Part shown: one piece after another, positions 19,203-27,705 of the stretch | Layout: the number at the start of each line of letters is the position of its first letter | Numbering within the stretch: position 1 is the stretch's first letter | Notes under the pieces: generated by a model | The model's input: only the letters and a program-made list of their open reading frames with translations | Database searches by the model: none | Told to the model about the DNA's origin: nothing | Position numbers and translations under genes: made by a program | Source: Novosphingobium sp. B1 | GTDB lineage: Bacteria; Pseudomonadota; Alphaproteobacteria; Sphingomonadales; Sphingomonadaceae | Direction: 5' to 3' | Assembly: GCF_900176395.1 (NCBI RefSeq) | Contig: NZ_FWXL01000003.1 | Span: 124,001-188,000, forward strand | DNA length: 64,000 nucleotides

Positions 19203-20216
19203 TCAGAATCTCCGCGCCACCGCGAACAGCGCAGCTTCCGTCATGGCGACCTTGGCCGCGCTCGCCGGGAAGCCCGCAATCGCATCGATCGCACGCTGCG
19301 CATACATCCGCGCCCGCTCGCGCGTGGCGTTTACAGCATCGTGGCGACGGATCAGCTCGATCGCGTGGGCAAGATCCTCGTCCGACGACCGATCGCCCGC
19401 GATAGCGTCGCGCCAGAACTTGCGTTCCTCGGCATCGCCCCGGGCATAGGCGAGGATCACCGGCAGCGTCATCTTGCCTTCGCGGAAGTCGTCGCCCTGG
19501 TCCTTGCCCATCTCGGCCACTTCGGAATCGTAGTCGATCGCATCGTCGGCCAGCTGGAACGCGATACCAAGGTTCCGGCCATAGGAATCGAGCGCCAGCT
19601 CGTCCGACTCGTCGCGTTCGGCCACCACCGCCGCGATCCGGCACGCTGCAGAAAACAGCGCCGCGGTCTTGGCCGCGATGATGTCGAGGTACATTTCCTC
19701 GCTCGTCTCGATCTGCCGCTGCGCCACGAGCTGATCGACCTCGCCCTCGGAGATCACCGCCGAGGCGTTCGACAGGATGCGCAGCACCTTCAGGCTGCCA
19801 TCCTCGACCATCAGTTCGAAGCTGCGGCTGAACAGGAAGTCGCCGACCAGCACCGTGGCAGGGTTGCCGTAGACGATGTTCGCGGTCTTCTTGCCGCGCC
19901 GCATGTCCGAACCGTCGACCACGTCATCGTGCAGCAGCGTGGCGGTGTGGATGAATTCCACTGCCGCCGCCAGCTTGTAATGCCGCGAGCCGCCATAGCC
20001 GAGCAGCGATGCGCTGGCGAGCGTTAGCATCGGCCGCATGCGCTTGCCACCGCCCGCAATCAGATGTCCCGCAAGCGTGGGAATCAGCGGAATGCGCGAC
20101 TGCATCCGGTCGAGGATCACGGCGTTGACGCTATTCATGCCCTCGGCAACGAGGGCCATCATCGGCGCCAGCGAAGGTTCGGCCTTGCGCGGCAGGGTGT
20201 GGACAGTGGCAGTCAT
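19203..20216 (-). CDS. ispB: polyprenyl (octaprenyl/decaprenyl) diphosphate synthase
   Basis: A 337-residue trans-prenyltransferase that builds the long isoprenoid side chain of ubiquinone. Both aspartate-rich motifs are present: LLHDDVVD (D97-D101) and QLADDAIDYD (D224-D228). The GGGKRMRP motif binds pyrophosphate. Small residues before the first motif (FIHTATLL) fit a long-chain product, and sphingomonads use ubiquinone-10. The start at 20216 was chosen because the family N-terminus begins shortly after; a longer frame runs into the promoter region shared with the chorismate mutase gene. Confidence 0.93.
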   Translation of the reverse strand: MTATVHTLPRKAEPSLAPMMALVAEGMNSVNAVILDRMQSRIPLIPTLAGHLIAGGGKRMRPMLTLASASLLGYGGSRHYKLAAAVEFIHTATLLHDDVVDGSDMRRGKKTANIVYGNPATVLVGDFLFSRSFELMVEDGSLKVLRILSNASAVISEGEVDQLVAQRQIETSEEMYLDIIAAKTAALFSAACRIAAVVAERDESDELALDSYGRNLGIAFQLADDAIDYDSEVAEMGKDQGDDFREGKMTLPVILAYARGDAEERKFWRDAIAGDRSSDEDLAHAIELIRRHDAVNATRERARMYAQRAIDAIAGFPASAAKVAMTEAALFAVARRF

Positions 20217-20317
20217 CGTGACTGACCGCTTGGCGACAAGGGCGGCGCTTGGCAAGACGCAAGTTGCACTGTAGCGGCCCTAACACGAATGCGCAGACCA
20301 AAGGACGGGGTAAGGGA

Positions 20318-20608
20318 ATGAGCGAAGATCCGGTTCTGGCAGGCTATCGCCAATCCATCGACAACATCGATGCCGCGATGATCCATATCCTCGCCGAACG
20401 TTTCCGCATCACCCAGGCCGTCGGCGCGCACAAGGCGGCGCACAAGCTCCCCGCCTCCGATCCGGGCCGCGAGGAGCGCCAGATCGCCCGCCTGCGCAGT
20501 CTTGCCGAAGACGCCAAGCTCGATCCGGAATTCTCGGAAAAGTTCCTGCGCTTCATCATCGAGGAAGTGATCCGCCACCACGAGCGCGCAGCATCTTCGC
20601 CCGACTGA
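20318..20608 (+). CDS. chorismate mutase (AroQ class)
   Basis: A 96-residue all-helical enzyme converting chorismate to prephenate, on the path to phenylalanine and tyrosine. The AroQ pattern is present: YRQSIDNIDAAMIHILAERFRITQAVGAHKA, a basic residue in helix 1, then E-R-Q and the C-terminal helix FSEKFLRFIIEEVIRHH. It is a stand-alone monofunctional form without a dehydratase domain or export signal. Start at 20318 is preceded by GGGGTAAGGG. It is divergent from ispB, sharing about 100 bases of promoter region. Confidence 0.92.
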   Translation: MSEDPVLAGYRQSIDNIDAAMIHILAERFRITQAVGAHKAAHKLPASDPGREERQIARLRSLAEDAKLDPEFSEKFLRFIIEEVIRHHERAASSPD

Positions 20609-20722
20609 CGCGATGCGCCACCCCGGCTGCTCCCGCAAATGAGAGCAGCGCGACACATTGCGAACGCAATCGAATTGATCGCAGCGGGGCAGGCTGTGCG
20701 CCCTTTGGCCCCCGCCCCAACC

Positions 20723-21190
20723 TCAATCTTCCAGCGGCACCCCGGGCACCTGCTTGGCCGTGCGGATCGTCAGCGATGTCTTAACGCTCGCCACGTTCGG
20801 CGCTGGCGTCAGCTTGCTGGTCAGGAATTCCTGGAAGCTTTGCAGATCGCGGCTGACGATCTTGAGAATGAAGTCGATCTCGCCGTTGAGCATGTGGCAC
20901 TCGCGCACTTCGGGCAGCGTGCGCATGTGCTCCTCGAACTGGCGGAGCGATTCCTCGGCCTGGCTCTTGAGGCTCACCAGCGCAAAGACCGTGATTGCAA
21001 AACCCAGCTTCGATGCGTCGAGTTCGGCATGATAGCCCCTGATCACGCCAGCATCTTCAAGCGCGCGAACGCGGCGCAGGCAGGGCGGCGCAGTGAGCCC
21101 GACGCGCTGTGCGAGTTCGACGTTGGTAACGCGTCCCTCAGCCTGCAATTCGGCGAGCAAGCGCCTATCGATACCATCCAGTGTTGACAT
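20723..21190 (-). CDS. Lrp/AsnC family transcriptional regulator
   Basis: A 155-residue regulator with an N-terminal winged helix-turn-helix (MSTLDGIDRRLLAELQAEGR to RRVRALEDAGVIRGYHA) and a C-terminal RAM ligand-binding domain (VFALVSLKSQAEESLRQFEE to NGEIDFILKIVSRDLQSFQ). Such proteins sense amino acids and act as octamers or similar. The start at 21190 is the family start; the frame extends much further upstream without homology. It is divergent from the histidine-kinase-like gene, which it could regulate, and convergent with the chorismate mutase gene. Confidence 0.93.
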   Translation of the reverse strand: MSTLDGIDRRLLAELQAEGRVTNVELAQRVGLTAPPCLRRVRALEDAGVIRGYHAELDASKLGFAITVFALVSLKSQAEESLRQFEEHMRTLPEVRECHMLNGEIDFILKIVSRDLQSFQEFLTSKLTPAPNVASVKTSLTIRTAKQVPGVPLED

Positions 21191-21440
21191 GCGTGTCAGT
21201 CGTCCGTTTCGTTGCGCCCGGCCACGGCGTTCGGAAAGAAGCAATAATCGCAACTTTCCGCGCAAAATCCACCGTGCGAGATAATTTTGTTGTTTAATAC
21301 CGCAAGTGATCCACATTGCAACGCAATGGATACCTACCTTCCCTCGAGGGGTACGATTTGTTAGCCTTCTCGCTGTTATGGCGTCCTCACCCGAGCCTGC
21401 GCGGCGCGGTGCCAGAAGTAATCCCACAGGCGGAGCCTTG

Positions 21441-23321
21441 ATGATCGTTGATGACCGCCTTGAGACCGTGCTGCGTACCAACGTGGCAGGCAAGACGGCA
21501 GCCCGGACGCAGTTGCGGCAATTGATCGATCTGCTTGGCGCGGTTCCGCTTTCGGCATGGAACACCCGCCACGCCACCGCTCTGGCCCGCGTCGAGATGC
21601 TGTGCGAGCAACTCGACGACGAAGAGACTGCCGCCGTGCTGCGCGGTGTGCCACACCGCTCGGCTGTCCTTGTCTATCACTTCGCGCAAGGGGGGCGGCG
21701 CGCTGCTGCCGCTGCAGTCGCTTCGGCTGACCTCGCCGAAGAGGACTGGCTTGCTCTCATCCCGCGCCTGCCGATGATCTCCCGCGGTTTCGTGCGCCAC
21801 CGGTCGGGCCTGCCGCAAACGGTTCGCAAGCTGCTGTCAGACCTCGGCGTGAACGATTTTCTTCTGCCCGAGCCGGCAAGCGTCGCGGCCGGCGCCGCCG
21901 CCCCGGTGATCGAAGTGCTATCAACCGAAGCGTCGGCAACAGAAGCGCAGGCACCAGTCTCCGACACGTCCCCTGCGCCTGATCAAGTACCCCACCCGGT
22001 TGATGTGGGCCAACCTGCCGAAATAACGGCAACGGAAAACTTGACCGCCACGTCGTTGGCGCTTCCGACGGACAACGAGACCGCGCCGGCAGGAGACGCA
22101 GCCCATAGACCGGAAGAGGACGGCATCGGCGCCATCGTCCGCCGCATCGAAGCGTTCCGGCGCAAGCGTGACGAGCGCGAGGTTTCGCCTGCCCCCCGGG
22201 CGGAAGGACTCGCCCCCCTCCTGCCCTTCCCCGAACCAGAAATGCCGGCGCCCAAACCGCCGCAGTTCATCGACCTGCGCACCGATGCCGAAGGCGTCAT
22301 TATCCAGGCGGCGATCGATCCTCCGGGCATGCTGATCGGCGCGCGGATGTTTTCGGCCGCCTCAGATGCGCCGCTGCGCTGCGAAGACAGTACCATCGAC
22401 GCTGTCCGGCGCCGTCAGCCGGTTGAGGCGGCTCGCATCGACATCGCGGCGGCCCCAGCCGTCGCAGGCACATGGTATGCCGATGGTCCGCCGATCTTTG
22501 CACCCGATGGGGGCCGGTTTTGCGGCTATCATCTTCGTTTGCGCCGCAAGCAGGCATCTGCGCCGGCAAGCGCCACGAAAGGCACCGCAACGCCGGCGAT
22601 CGCACCTGCCGACACCGAAGCAGACCGGATGCGCCAGTTGCTCCATGAACTGCGCACGCCAATCAATGCCATTCAGGGCTTTGCCGAAATGATCCAGTCG
22701 CAGGTCTTCGGTCCGACGCCACATCAATATCGTGCAATGGCCGCAACTATCGCTGCCGATGCAGCGCAGATGCTCGCGGGATTTGAAGAGGTGGAACGGC
22801 TGGTAAAGTTGGAAAGTGCCGCACTGGCGCTCGAAACCGGCGGTTGCGACGCTGCCACGGTTGTTGCTCGCCTCGTAGAGCAGGTTTCACCTGTGCTCGG
22901 CTCGCGCAATGTGCGTCTCACCGTCTCGATGCCGGCAAACCCGGTTCCGGTGAATTTGGCCGAGGCCGAACTGGAACGTTGCGTCTGGCGCCTCCTCAGT
23001 GTGATCGCTGCCTCGGTCGCGCCGGGCGAACGGCTGACATTTGCCCTCGAAAACGACCATGGTGCGGCACGCCTTGCCCTGACCTTGCCCGTTTCGCTGC
23101 GATCGCTTGACGACGATACGCTCTATGCGCCGGATGCCGCCCCATCGGCAGGGATGCTGACGGCCGCCATGCTCGGCAATGGCTTCGCACTGCGGCTTGC
23201 CCGTGCCGAGGCAAGGGCTGCGGGCGGCAGCCTCGAACGCGAGGCCGGTCTGCTTGTTGCGGCGTTCCCTGGCCAGATCAATGAAGCGCCGGCCTGGCCC
23301 GGCCAAGCAGCAGGGGGCTGA
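21441..23321 (+). CDS. histidine-kinase-like protein with intact H-box but degenerate ATPase domain
   Basis: A 626-residue soluble protein with no membrane segments. The N-terminal 150 residues are helical and unassigned; residues about 160-270 are proline/alanine-rich and disordered. A PAS-like segment may lie near 290-380. The dimerisation/phosphoacceptor helix LLHELRTPINAIQGFAEMI carries His402. The C-terminal region has the length of an HATPase domain, but the N-box asparagine and the D-x-G-x-G box cannot be found. It may act as a phosphotransferase like ChpT-type proteins and not as a kinase. Start at 21441 has GGAG five bases upstream; ATG at 21378 is an alternative. It is followed three bases later by the deacetylase gene. 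Confidence 0.8.
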   Translation: MIVDDRLETVLRTNVAGKTAARTQLRQLIDLLGAVPLSAWNTRHATALARVEMLCEQLDDEETAAVLRGVPHRSAVLVYHFAQGGRRAAAAAVASADLAEEDWLALIPRLPMISRGFVRHRSGLPQTVRKLLSDLGVNDFLLPEPASVAAGAAAPVIEVLSTEASATEAQAPVSDTSPAPDQVPHPVDVGQPAEITATENLTATSLALPTDNETAPAGDAAHRPEEDGIGAIVRRIEAFRRKRDEREVSPAPRAEGLAPLLPFPEPEMPAPKPPQFIDLRTDAEGVIIQAAIDPPGMLIGARMFSAASDAPLRCEDSTIDAVRRRQPVEAARIDIAAAPAVAGTWYADGPPIFAPDGGRFCGYHLRLRRKQASAPASATKGTATPAIAPADTEADRMRQLLHELRTPINAIQGFAEMIQSQVFGPTPHQYRAMAATIAADAAQMLAGFEEVERLVKLESAALALETGGCDAATVVARLVEQVSPVLGSRNVRLTVSMPANPVPVNLAEAELERCVWRLLSVIAASVAPGERLTFALENDHGAARLALTLPVSLRSLDDDTLYAPDAAPSAGMLTAAMLGNGFALRLARAEARAAGGSLEREAGLLVAAFPGQINEAPAWPGQAAGG

Positions 23322-23324
23322 CCG

Positions 23325-24335
23325 TTGCGCTCTCAAGATGCGGCTCTCATCACGCGCCATCCCTCTCCAGATGAATTCGTTTCCTTCGCTCCGGGTTTCG
23401 GTCAGCGCTTCACGCTGACGATCGATACCGAGGAGGAATTCGACTGGGGCAAGCCGCTTGACCGAACCAGCCATCGCCTAGACCACATTCCGCGCCTCGC
23501 GAAGTTCCAGCAATTCTGCGAAGGCATGGGCGTCGTTCCAATCTATCTCATCGATTTTCCCGTCGCCAGCGATCCGCGGTGCGCCGAAGTGCTTGGCGAT
23601 GCGGTGAAGGCTGGGCGTGCGGAAATCGGCGTGCAGCTTCACCCCTGGGTCAACCCGCCGCATGAAGAGGACGTCAACGTCCACAACAGCTTTGCCGGCA
23701 ATCTGCCCCGTGACCTTGAACGCGCGAAGTTCCGCAAGCTTCGCGATACGATCGAGGCCGCGTTCGGCGTCGGTCCGCAAATCTATCGTGCGGGGCGCTA
23801 TGGCGTTGGCCCCGCCACTGTCGGCATCCTGTCGGAAGCTGGCATCGCCATCGACACCTCCGTGCGATCGCTGTTCGATTACAGCTCGACCGGCGGCCCC
23901 AATTTCCGCGACCTGCCGTTGCGGCCGTGGTGGGTCGATCGCCGACAGGGCCTGATGGAGATGCCACTGACAACGGTCTATGCCGGGCCGCTGCGCGCAT
24001 GGGGTCCGTCGGCATACCCCCGGATGTGGCGCATTCCGCGAATGCGCGGCGCTCTGGCCAGGCTTGGCCTTCTCGAACGCATCGCCCTCACCCCCGAAGG
24101 CATCACGCTTGAGGAAGCCATCCGTGGCATCGACGAAGCGGTCGAACTTGCCCTTCCACTGCTCGTCTTCTCATTCCACAGCCCGTCGCTCAGGCCCGGC
24201 CACACACCCTATGTCCGCAGCGAGGATGATCTGGACCTGTTCTACGACTGGTGGCGCGGAGTGTTCGAACACCTTGCGAGGCGCGGTGTTACCTCCACTT
24301 GCGTGCGCGAAATCATTGCTGCCGCACAAGTCTGA
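23325..24335 (+). CDS. polysaccharide deacetylase family (WalW-like) protein
   Basis: A 336-residue protein with an NodB-like deacetylase fold. The core motif TLTIDTEEEFDWG places the catalytic aspartate at residue 34, the metal-binding region is QLHPWVNPP, and YRAGRYGVGPATVGIL and FSFHSPSL follow. It lacks a signal peptide, so it may act on a cytoplasmic or lipid-linked sugar precursor. It starts with TTG three bases after the stop of the histidine-kinase-like gene, with GGGGG upstream, so the two are translationally coupled and probably share a pathway such as envelope or exopolysaccharide control. Confidence 0.88.
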   Translation: MRSQDAALITRHPSPDEFVSFAPGFGQRFTLTIDTEEEFDWGKPLDRTSHRLDHIPRLAKFQQFCEGMGVVPIYLIDFPVASDPRCAEVLGDAVKAGRAEIGVQLHPWVNPPHEEDVNVHNSFAGNLPRDLERAKFRKLRDTIEAAFGVGPQIYRAGRYGVGPATVGILSEAGIAIDTSVRSLFDYSSTGGPNFRDLPLRPWWVDRRQGLMEMPLTTVYAGPLRAWGPSAYPRMWRIPRMRGALARLGLLERIALTPEGITLEEAIRGIDEAVELALPLLVFSFHSPSLRPGHTPYVRSEDDLDLFYDWWRGVFEHLARRGVTSTCVREIIAAAQV

Positions 24336-24382
24336 TCCCCCGCTTGCCATTTTACCGCCGTACCGCTAGCGGAAAGCGCGAT

Positions 24383-24459
24383 GGGCCTGTAGCTCAGTTG
24401 GTTAGAGCTGGCCGCTCATAACGGCTAGGTCGCGGGTTCAAGTCCTGCCGGGCCCACCA
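24383..24459 (+). tRNA. tRNA with anticodon CAU, most likely tRNA-Ile2
   Basis: A 77-base cloverleaf: acceptor GGGCCTG pairs with CGGGCCC, the anticodon arm GGCCG-CTCATAA-CGGCT shows CAU, the T-loop is TTCAAGT, and CCA is encoded. The anticodon arm and the GGTCGC...GTTCAAGTCC region look like lysidine-type tRNA-Ile2, which reads AUA after C34 is modified; an elongator tRNA-Met cannot be fully excluded. No repeat of its 3' end was noticed nearby that would mark an integration site. Confidence 0.95.
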
Positions 24460-24590
24460 TCGCCTCGTTTTCGGCCGCGTTGCTCCCCTTGACGGGTTTC
24501 AACTCCGCTTGCCTACATGTGCCAAACATGACAGGACCCCGCGCGCCCGATCCCACCTGATTTTTCCGAACCGGACGCCTGTCTCTTCCC

Positions 24591-26489
24591 ATGCTTACCA
24601 TCAACGGCATCACCGTGCGCCTCGGCGGACGCGACATCATTTCCCGCGCATCGGTAGCAGTGCCGCCGCGCGCTCGCGTAGGTCTGGTCGGACGCAACGG
24701 CGCGGGCAAGTCCACACTGGTCAAGGCGATCATCGGCGAGATCGAGCCCGATGAAGGCGCGATCGAGATGCCGCGCCGCACGCGCCTCGGCTACCTGGCA
24801 CAGGAAGCTCCCGCTGGTGACGCAACGCCGTTCAACACCGTGCTCGCCGCCGATGTCGAGCGCACCCAGTTGCTGGAAGAGGCCGAGACTTGCACCGATC
24901 CCGACCGGCTGGGCGATGTCCACGACCGCCTGCTCGCGATCGATGCCTACAGCGCCGATGCCCGCGCCGCGCGCATCCTCATCGGCCTCGGCTTCGACGA
25001 GGACATGCAGGGCCGCCCGCTCGACAGCTTCTCCGGTGGCTGGCGCATGCGCGTCGCGCTTGCCGCGCTGCTCTTCTCCGCGCCGGACGTGCTGCTGCTC
25101 GACGAGCCTTCGAACCACCTCGACCTTGAAGCGACGCTGTGGCTCGAGAACTTTCTCAAGGCCTATCCCGGCACGCTGCTGCTGATCAGCCACGAGCGTG
25201 ACCTGCTCAACAACGTGGCCGACCACATCGTCCACCTCCACGCCGGCAAGCTCACGCTCTACCCCGGCGGCTACGACAGCTTCGAGCGGCAGCGCAACGA
25301 GCGGCTGGCGCAGCAGGCTGCGGCGCGTGCGGCGCAAGAAGCGCAGGCCGACCGGCTCAAGGACTACATCGCCCGCAATTCCGCTCGCGCATCAACCGCC
25401 AAGCAGGCGCAGTCGCGCGCCAAGATGCTGGCCAAGATGCAGCCGATCGCCGCGGTGGTCGAGGACCCCTCGCTCAGCTTCGATTTCCCGGACCCCGATG
25501 AACTGCGCCCGCCGCTGATCACGCTCGACCTTGCCAGCGTGGGCTACGCCCCCGGCAAGCCGGTATTGCAGCGGCTCAACCTGCGGATCGATCCGGATGA
25601 CCGCATCGCACTGCTGGGCCGCAACGGCAACGGCAAGACAACGCTCGCCCGCCTGCTCGCCGCGCAGCTCGCGCCGATGGACGGGGCGATGACGGCTACC
25701 GGGAAGATGCAGGTCGGGTACTTCACGCAGTACCAGGTCGAGGAGATCGCCGATGGCGGCACCCCGCTCGAACTGATGACGCGAGCGATGGAAGGCAAGA
25801 GCCCGGCCGCGGTCCGCGCGCAGCTCGGGCGCTTCGGCTTCTCCGGCAACCGCGCCACGTCGCGAGTGGGCACGCTGTCGGGCGGTGAGCGCGCCCGGCT
25901 GGCGCTGGCGCTCGTCACCCGCGACGCGCCGCACATGCTGGTGCTCGACGAGCCGACCAACCACCTCGACATCGACGCGCGCGAGGCGCTGGTGCAGGCG
26001 CTCAACATGTACAAGGGCGCGGTGATCCTGATCAGCCACGACCGGCACATGGCCGAACTGGTGGCCGACCGCCTGGTCCTCGTCGATGGCGGCACCGCCA
26101 AGCCGTTCGACGGCAGCATCGAGGACTACATCGACTTCATCCTCGGCCGCAACCAGCCCAAGACCGACGGCGGCAGCGGCGACACGCAGGCCAAGGGCGG
26201 CGGCGGCGCGCAGGACCGCAAGGCGCGGGCTGCGGCGCGCGATGCGTACAAGGCGCTGCAGAAGGCACAGGCCGCCGCGGAAAAGCACGTCGCCAAGCTG
26301 CAGGCCGACCTGGCGCAGATCGACCGCGCGATGTTCGAACCCGGCAGCGCCGCGCCCGAATTCGCCAAGCTCAGGATGGGCGAGCTGTCACAGCGGCGGA
26401 GCAAAGTGGCGCAGGCGCTGGAGGAAGCGGAACTGGCGTGGCTGGAAGCGGGCGAAGCGCTTGAGGACTCTGGCGCAGCGGCCAACTGA
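24591..26489 (+). CDS. ABC-F family ATP-binding protein
   Basis: A 632-residue cytosolic protein with two ABC ATPase domains and no membrane part. Domain 1 has GRNGAGKST and LLLDEPSNHLDLEATLWLE; domain 2 has GRNGNGKTT, LSGGERARLALALV and LVLDEPTNHLDIDAREAL. The inter-domain linker (about residues 235-290) and a C-terminal coiled coil rich in alanine, lysine and glutamate (after 540) are typical of Uup/YheS-type translation factors that act at the ribosomal E site. It follows the tRNA by about 130 bases on the same strand. Confidence 0.94.
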   Translation: MLTINGITVRLGGRDIISRASVAVPPRARVGLVGRNGAGKSTLVKAIIGEIEPDEGAIEMPRRTRLGYLAQEAPAGDATPFNTVLAADVERTQLLEEAETCTDPDRLGDVHDRLLAIDAYSADARAARILIGLGFDEDMQGRPLDSFSGGWRMRVALAALLFSAPDVLLLDEPSNHLDLEATLWLENFLKAYPGTLLLISHERDLLNNVADHIVHLHAGKLTLYPGGYDSFERQRNERLAQQAAARAAQEAQADRLKDYIARNSARASTAKQAQSRAKMLAKMQPIAAVVEDPSLSFDFPDPDELRPPLITLDLASVGYAPGKPVLQRLNLRIDPDDRIALLGRNGNGKTTLARLLAAQLAPMDGAMTATGKMQVGYFTQYQVEEIADGGTPLELMTRAMEGKSPAAVRAQLGRFGFSGNRATSRVGTLSGGERARLALALVTRDAPHMLVLDEPTNHLDIDAREALVQALNMYKGAVILISHDRHMAELVADRLVLVDGGTAKPFDGSIEDYIDFILGRNQPKTDGGSGDTQAKGGGGAQDRKARAAARDAYKALQKAQAAAEKHVAKLQADLAQIDRAMFEPGSAAPEFAKLRMGELSQRRSKVAQALEEAELAWLEAGEALEDSGAAAN

Positions 26490-26529
26490 GGCCCGCCGAC
26501 AGCAGCGCCGAGGGAGCGGTCCCGCACTT

Positions 26530-27543
26530 CAGGACGCTGAGGGGTTTACGCGGTTTACACGGTTCAGGGGTGGTTGAGGCTTCAGCCTGAGCTGCGACGG
26601 CGTCGGTGTCGGCGTTTCGGGGGCGGTCGGGGCCTGACCGGGCGTGACCGGCCTCGCGCGCGCCCTCCCGCTCCTCACCGTCGTCCGCATCGTCATCACC
26701 GAACAGGGTGTGGAAGGCGGCTTCGCGGCGGGACTGGGCGTGGTCCCAGGCTTCGGGCGCGGCGCGGCGAGCGGCTTCGAGGTGATCGGTGAGCGCTGCC
26801 TGCCAATCGTCCCAGACCTCGTCGGGCGCGTCGTCGTCGGGAAAGGGGTTGGCCTGCTTGTAGTCGGCATCGGCGCGGGCTTCGAAAGCCTTGAGGAAGC
26901 GGTCGCGCGCGGGGTCGGTCTAGCCGGTGGCGGCGGCGACGTCCGCGCCCTCGGCCAGCGCCAGGAGCATGCGGTCGAAGTCTTCGGCGAGGTGGTGGAC
27001 GGCCTTGGGCGCGGCGGCGGCGCGGGCGTCGAGCCGGGCGAGATGGGCGAGCAGGAGCCGCGCGTCGAAGCGCTGGCGCTCGCCCACGGCCTCGCCCCGG
27101 AACCAGATCGTCTCAGTGGTGCCATGGAGTGCGCGGGCGGCGAGGACCTGCTCGGCCGCCTCGCGCGCATGGATCAGCGCCGCGTCCCAGCCGGCGGCAA
27201 AGGCCGGATCGCGGCGACGGCGGACATAGGCCGTCTGCTGCGACACCCCCGCCACCCGCGCCGCCATGCGCACCTGCCCATGGCGGCTGAGGTGATCGAG
27301 AAACCTCGCGATGCGGACGGGGGTGAACTGGTTGGGGTGGAGGAGCGGCGTCGCGTTCCCGGCGCTGCGCCCCTCCTCCCCTCCCGCCTGCAGGAGGGGA
27401 ACGCGCCTTTCCTGCCCCTTGGCGCAAAGCGAAGGCAGAACATCATCAGGCAGCCCGATGTCCCGCCCGGCGGGAATCCACCCCCTGCCAAACGACGAAG
27501 GCCCTGAGGACGTAGGCTGATGCGGATCGGCGGCGTGCGACAT
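26530..27543 (-). pseudogene. HTH-containing sphingomonad protein gene interrupted by an amber codon
   Basis: The first 207 codons (from ATG at 27543, with GGAG six bases upstream) encode a protein with a helix-turn-helix-like segment FLDHLSRHGQVRMAARVAGV followed by a helical region resembling terminase-small-subunit-like proteins. TAG at 26920-26922 ends it, but the same frame continues for about 100 codons with strong G/C third positions (TDPARDRFLKAFEARADADY, then DEVWDDWQAALTDHLEAARR). The true end is unclear because the open frame runs on into the antisense strand of the ABC-F gene. The N-terminal part (codons about 40-65) looks like inserted repeat sequence around an inverted repeat near 27366-27390. 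Function unknown. Confidence 0.6.
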
Positions 27544-27705
27544 GGGCGGCTCCCGTTTGGAACGAAACGGGAACTTCTAGGCGAGGATGGGATGTGTAGG
27601 AAAATGCTTTCAGGCCTACAGAAAATGCTGCCGCATTTGCACAGTCGCAATGTATTCCCAAACGGCCACAAAATCCCAAAATAGCCTTACAAAAGGCGCC
27701 ATTCG

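Noticed and set aside
24383..24459. tRNA as integration site for the accessory region at 26500-30950
   Set aside because: A core-type ABC-F gene lies between, there is no integrase, and no copy of the tRNA 3' end was noticed at the other side.
26529..27170. Minus-strand frame rich in serine, proline and arginine overlapping the interrupted HTH gene
   Set aside because: It is the alternative-frame shadow; the adjacent frame has protein-like composition and proper third-position bias.
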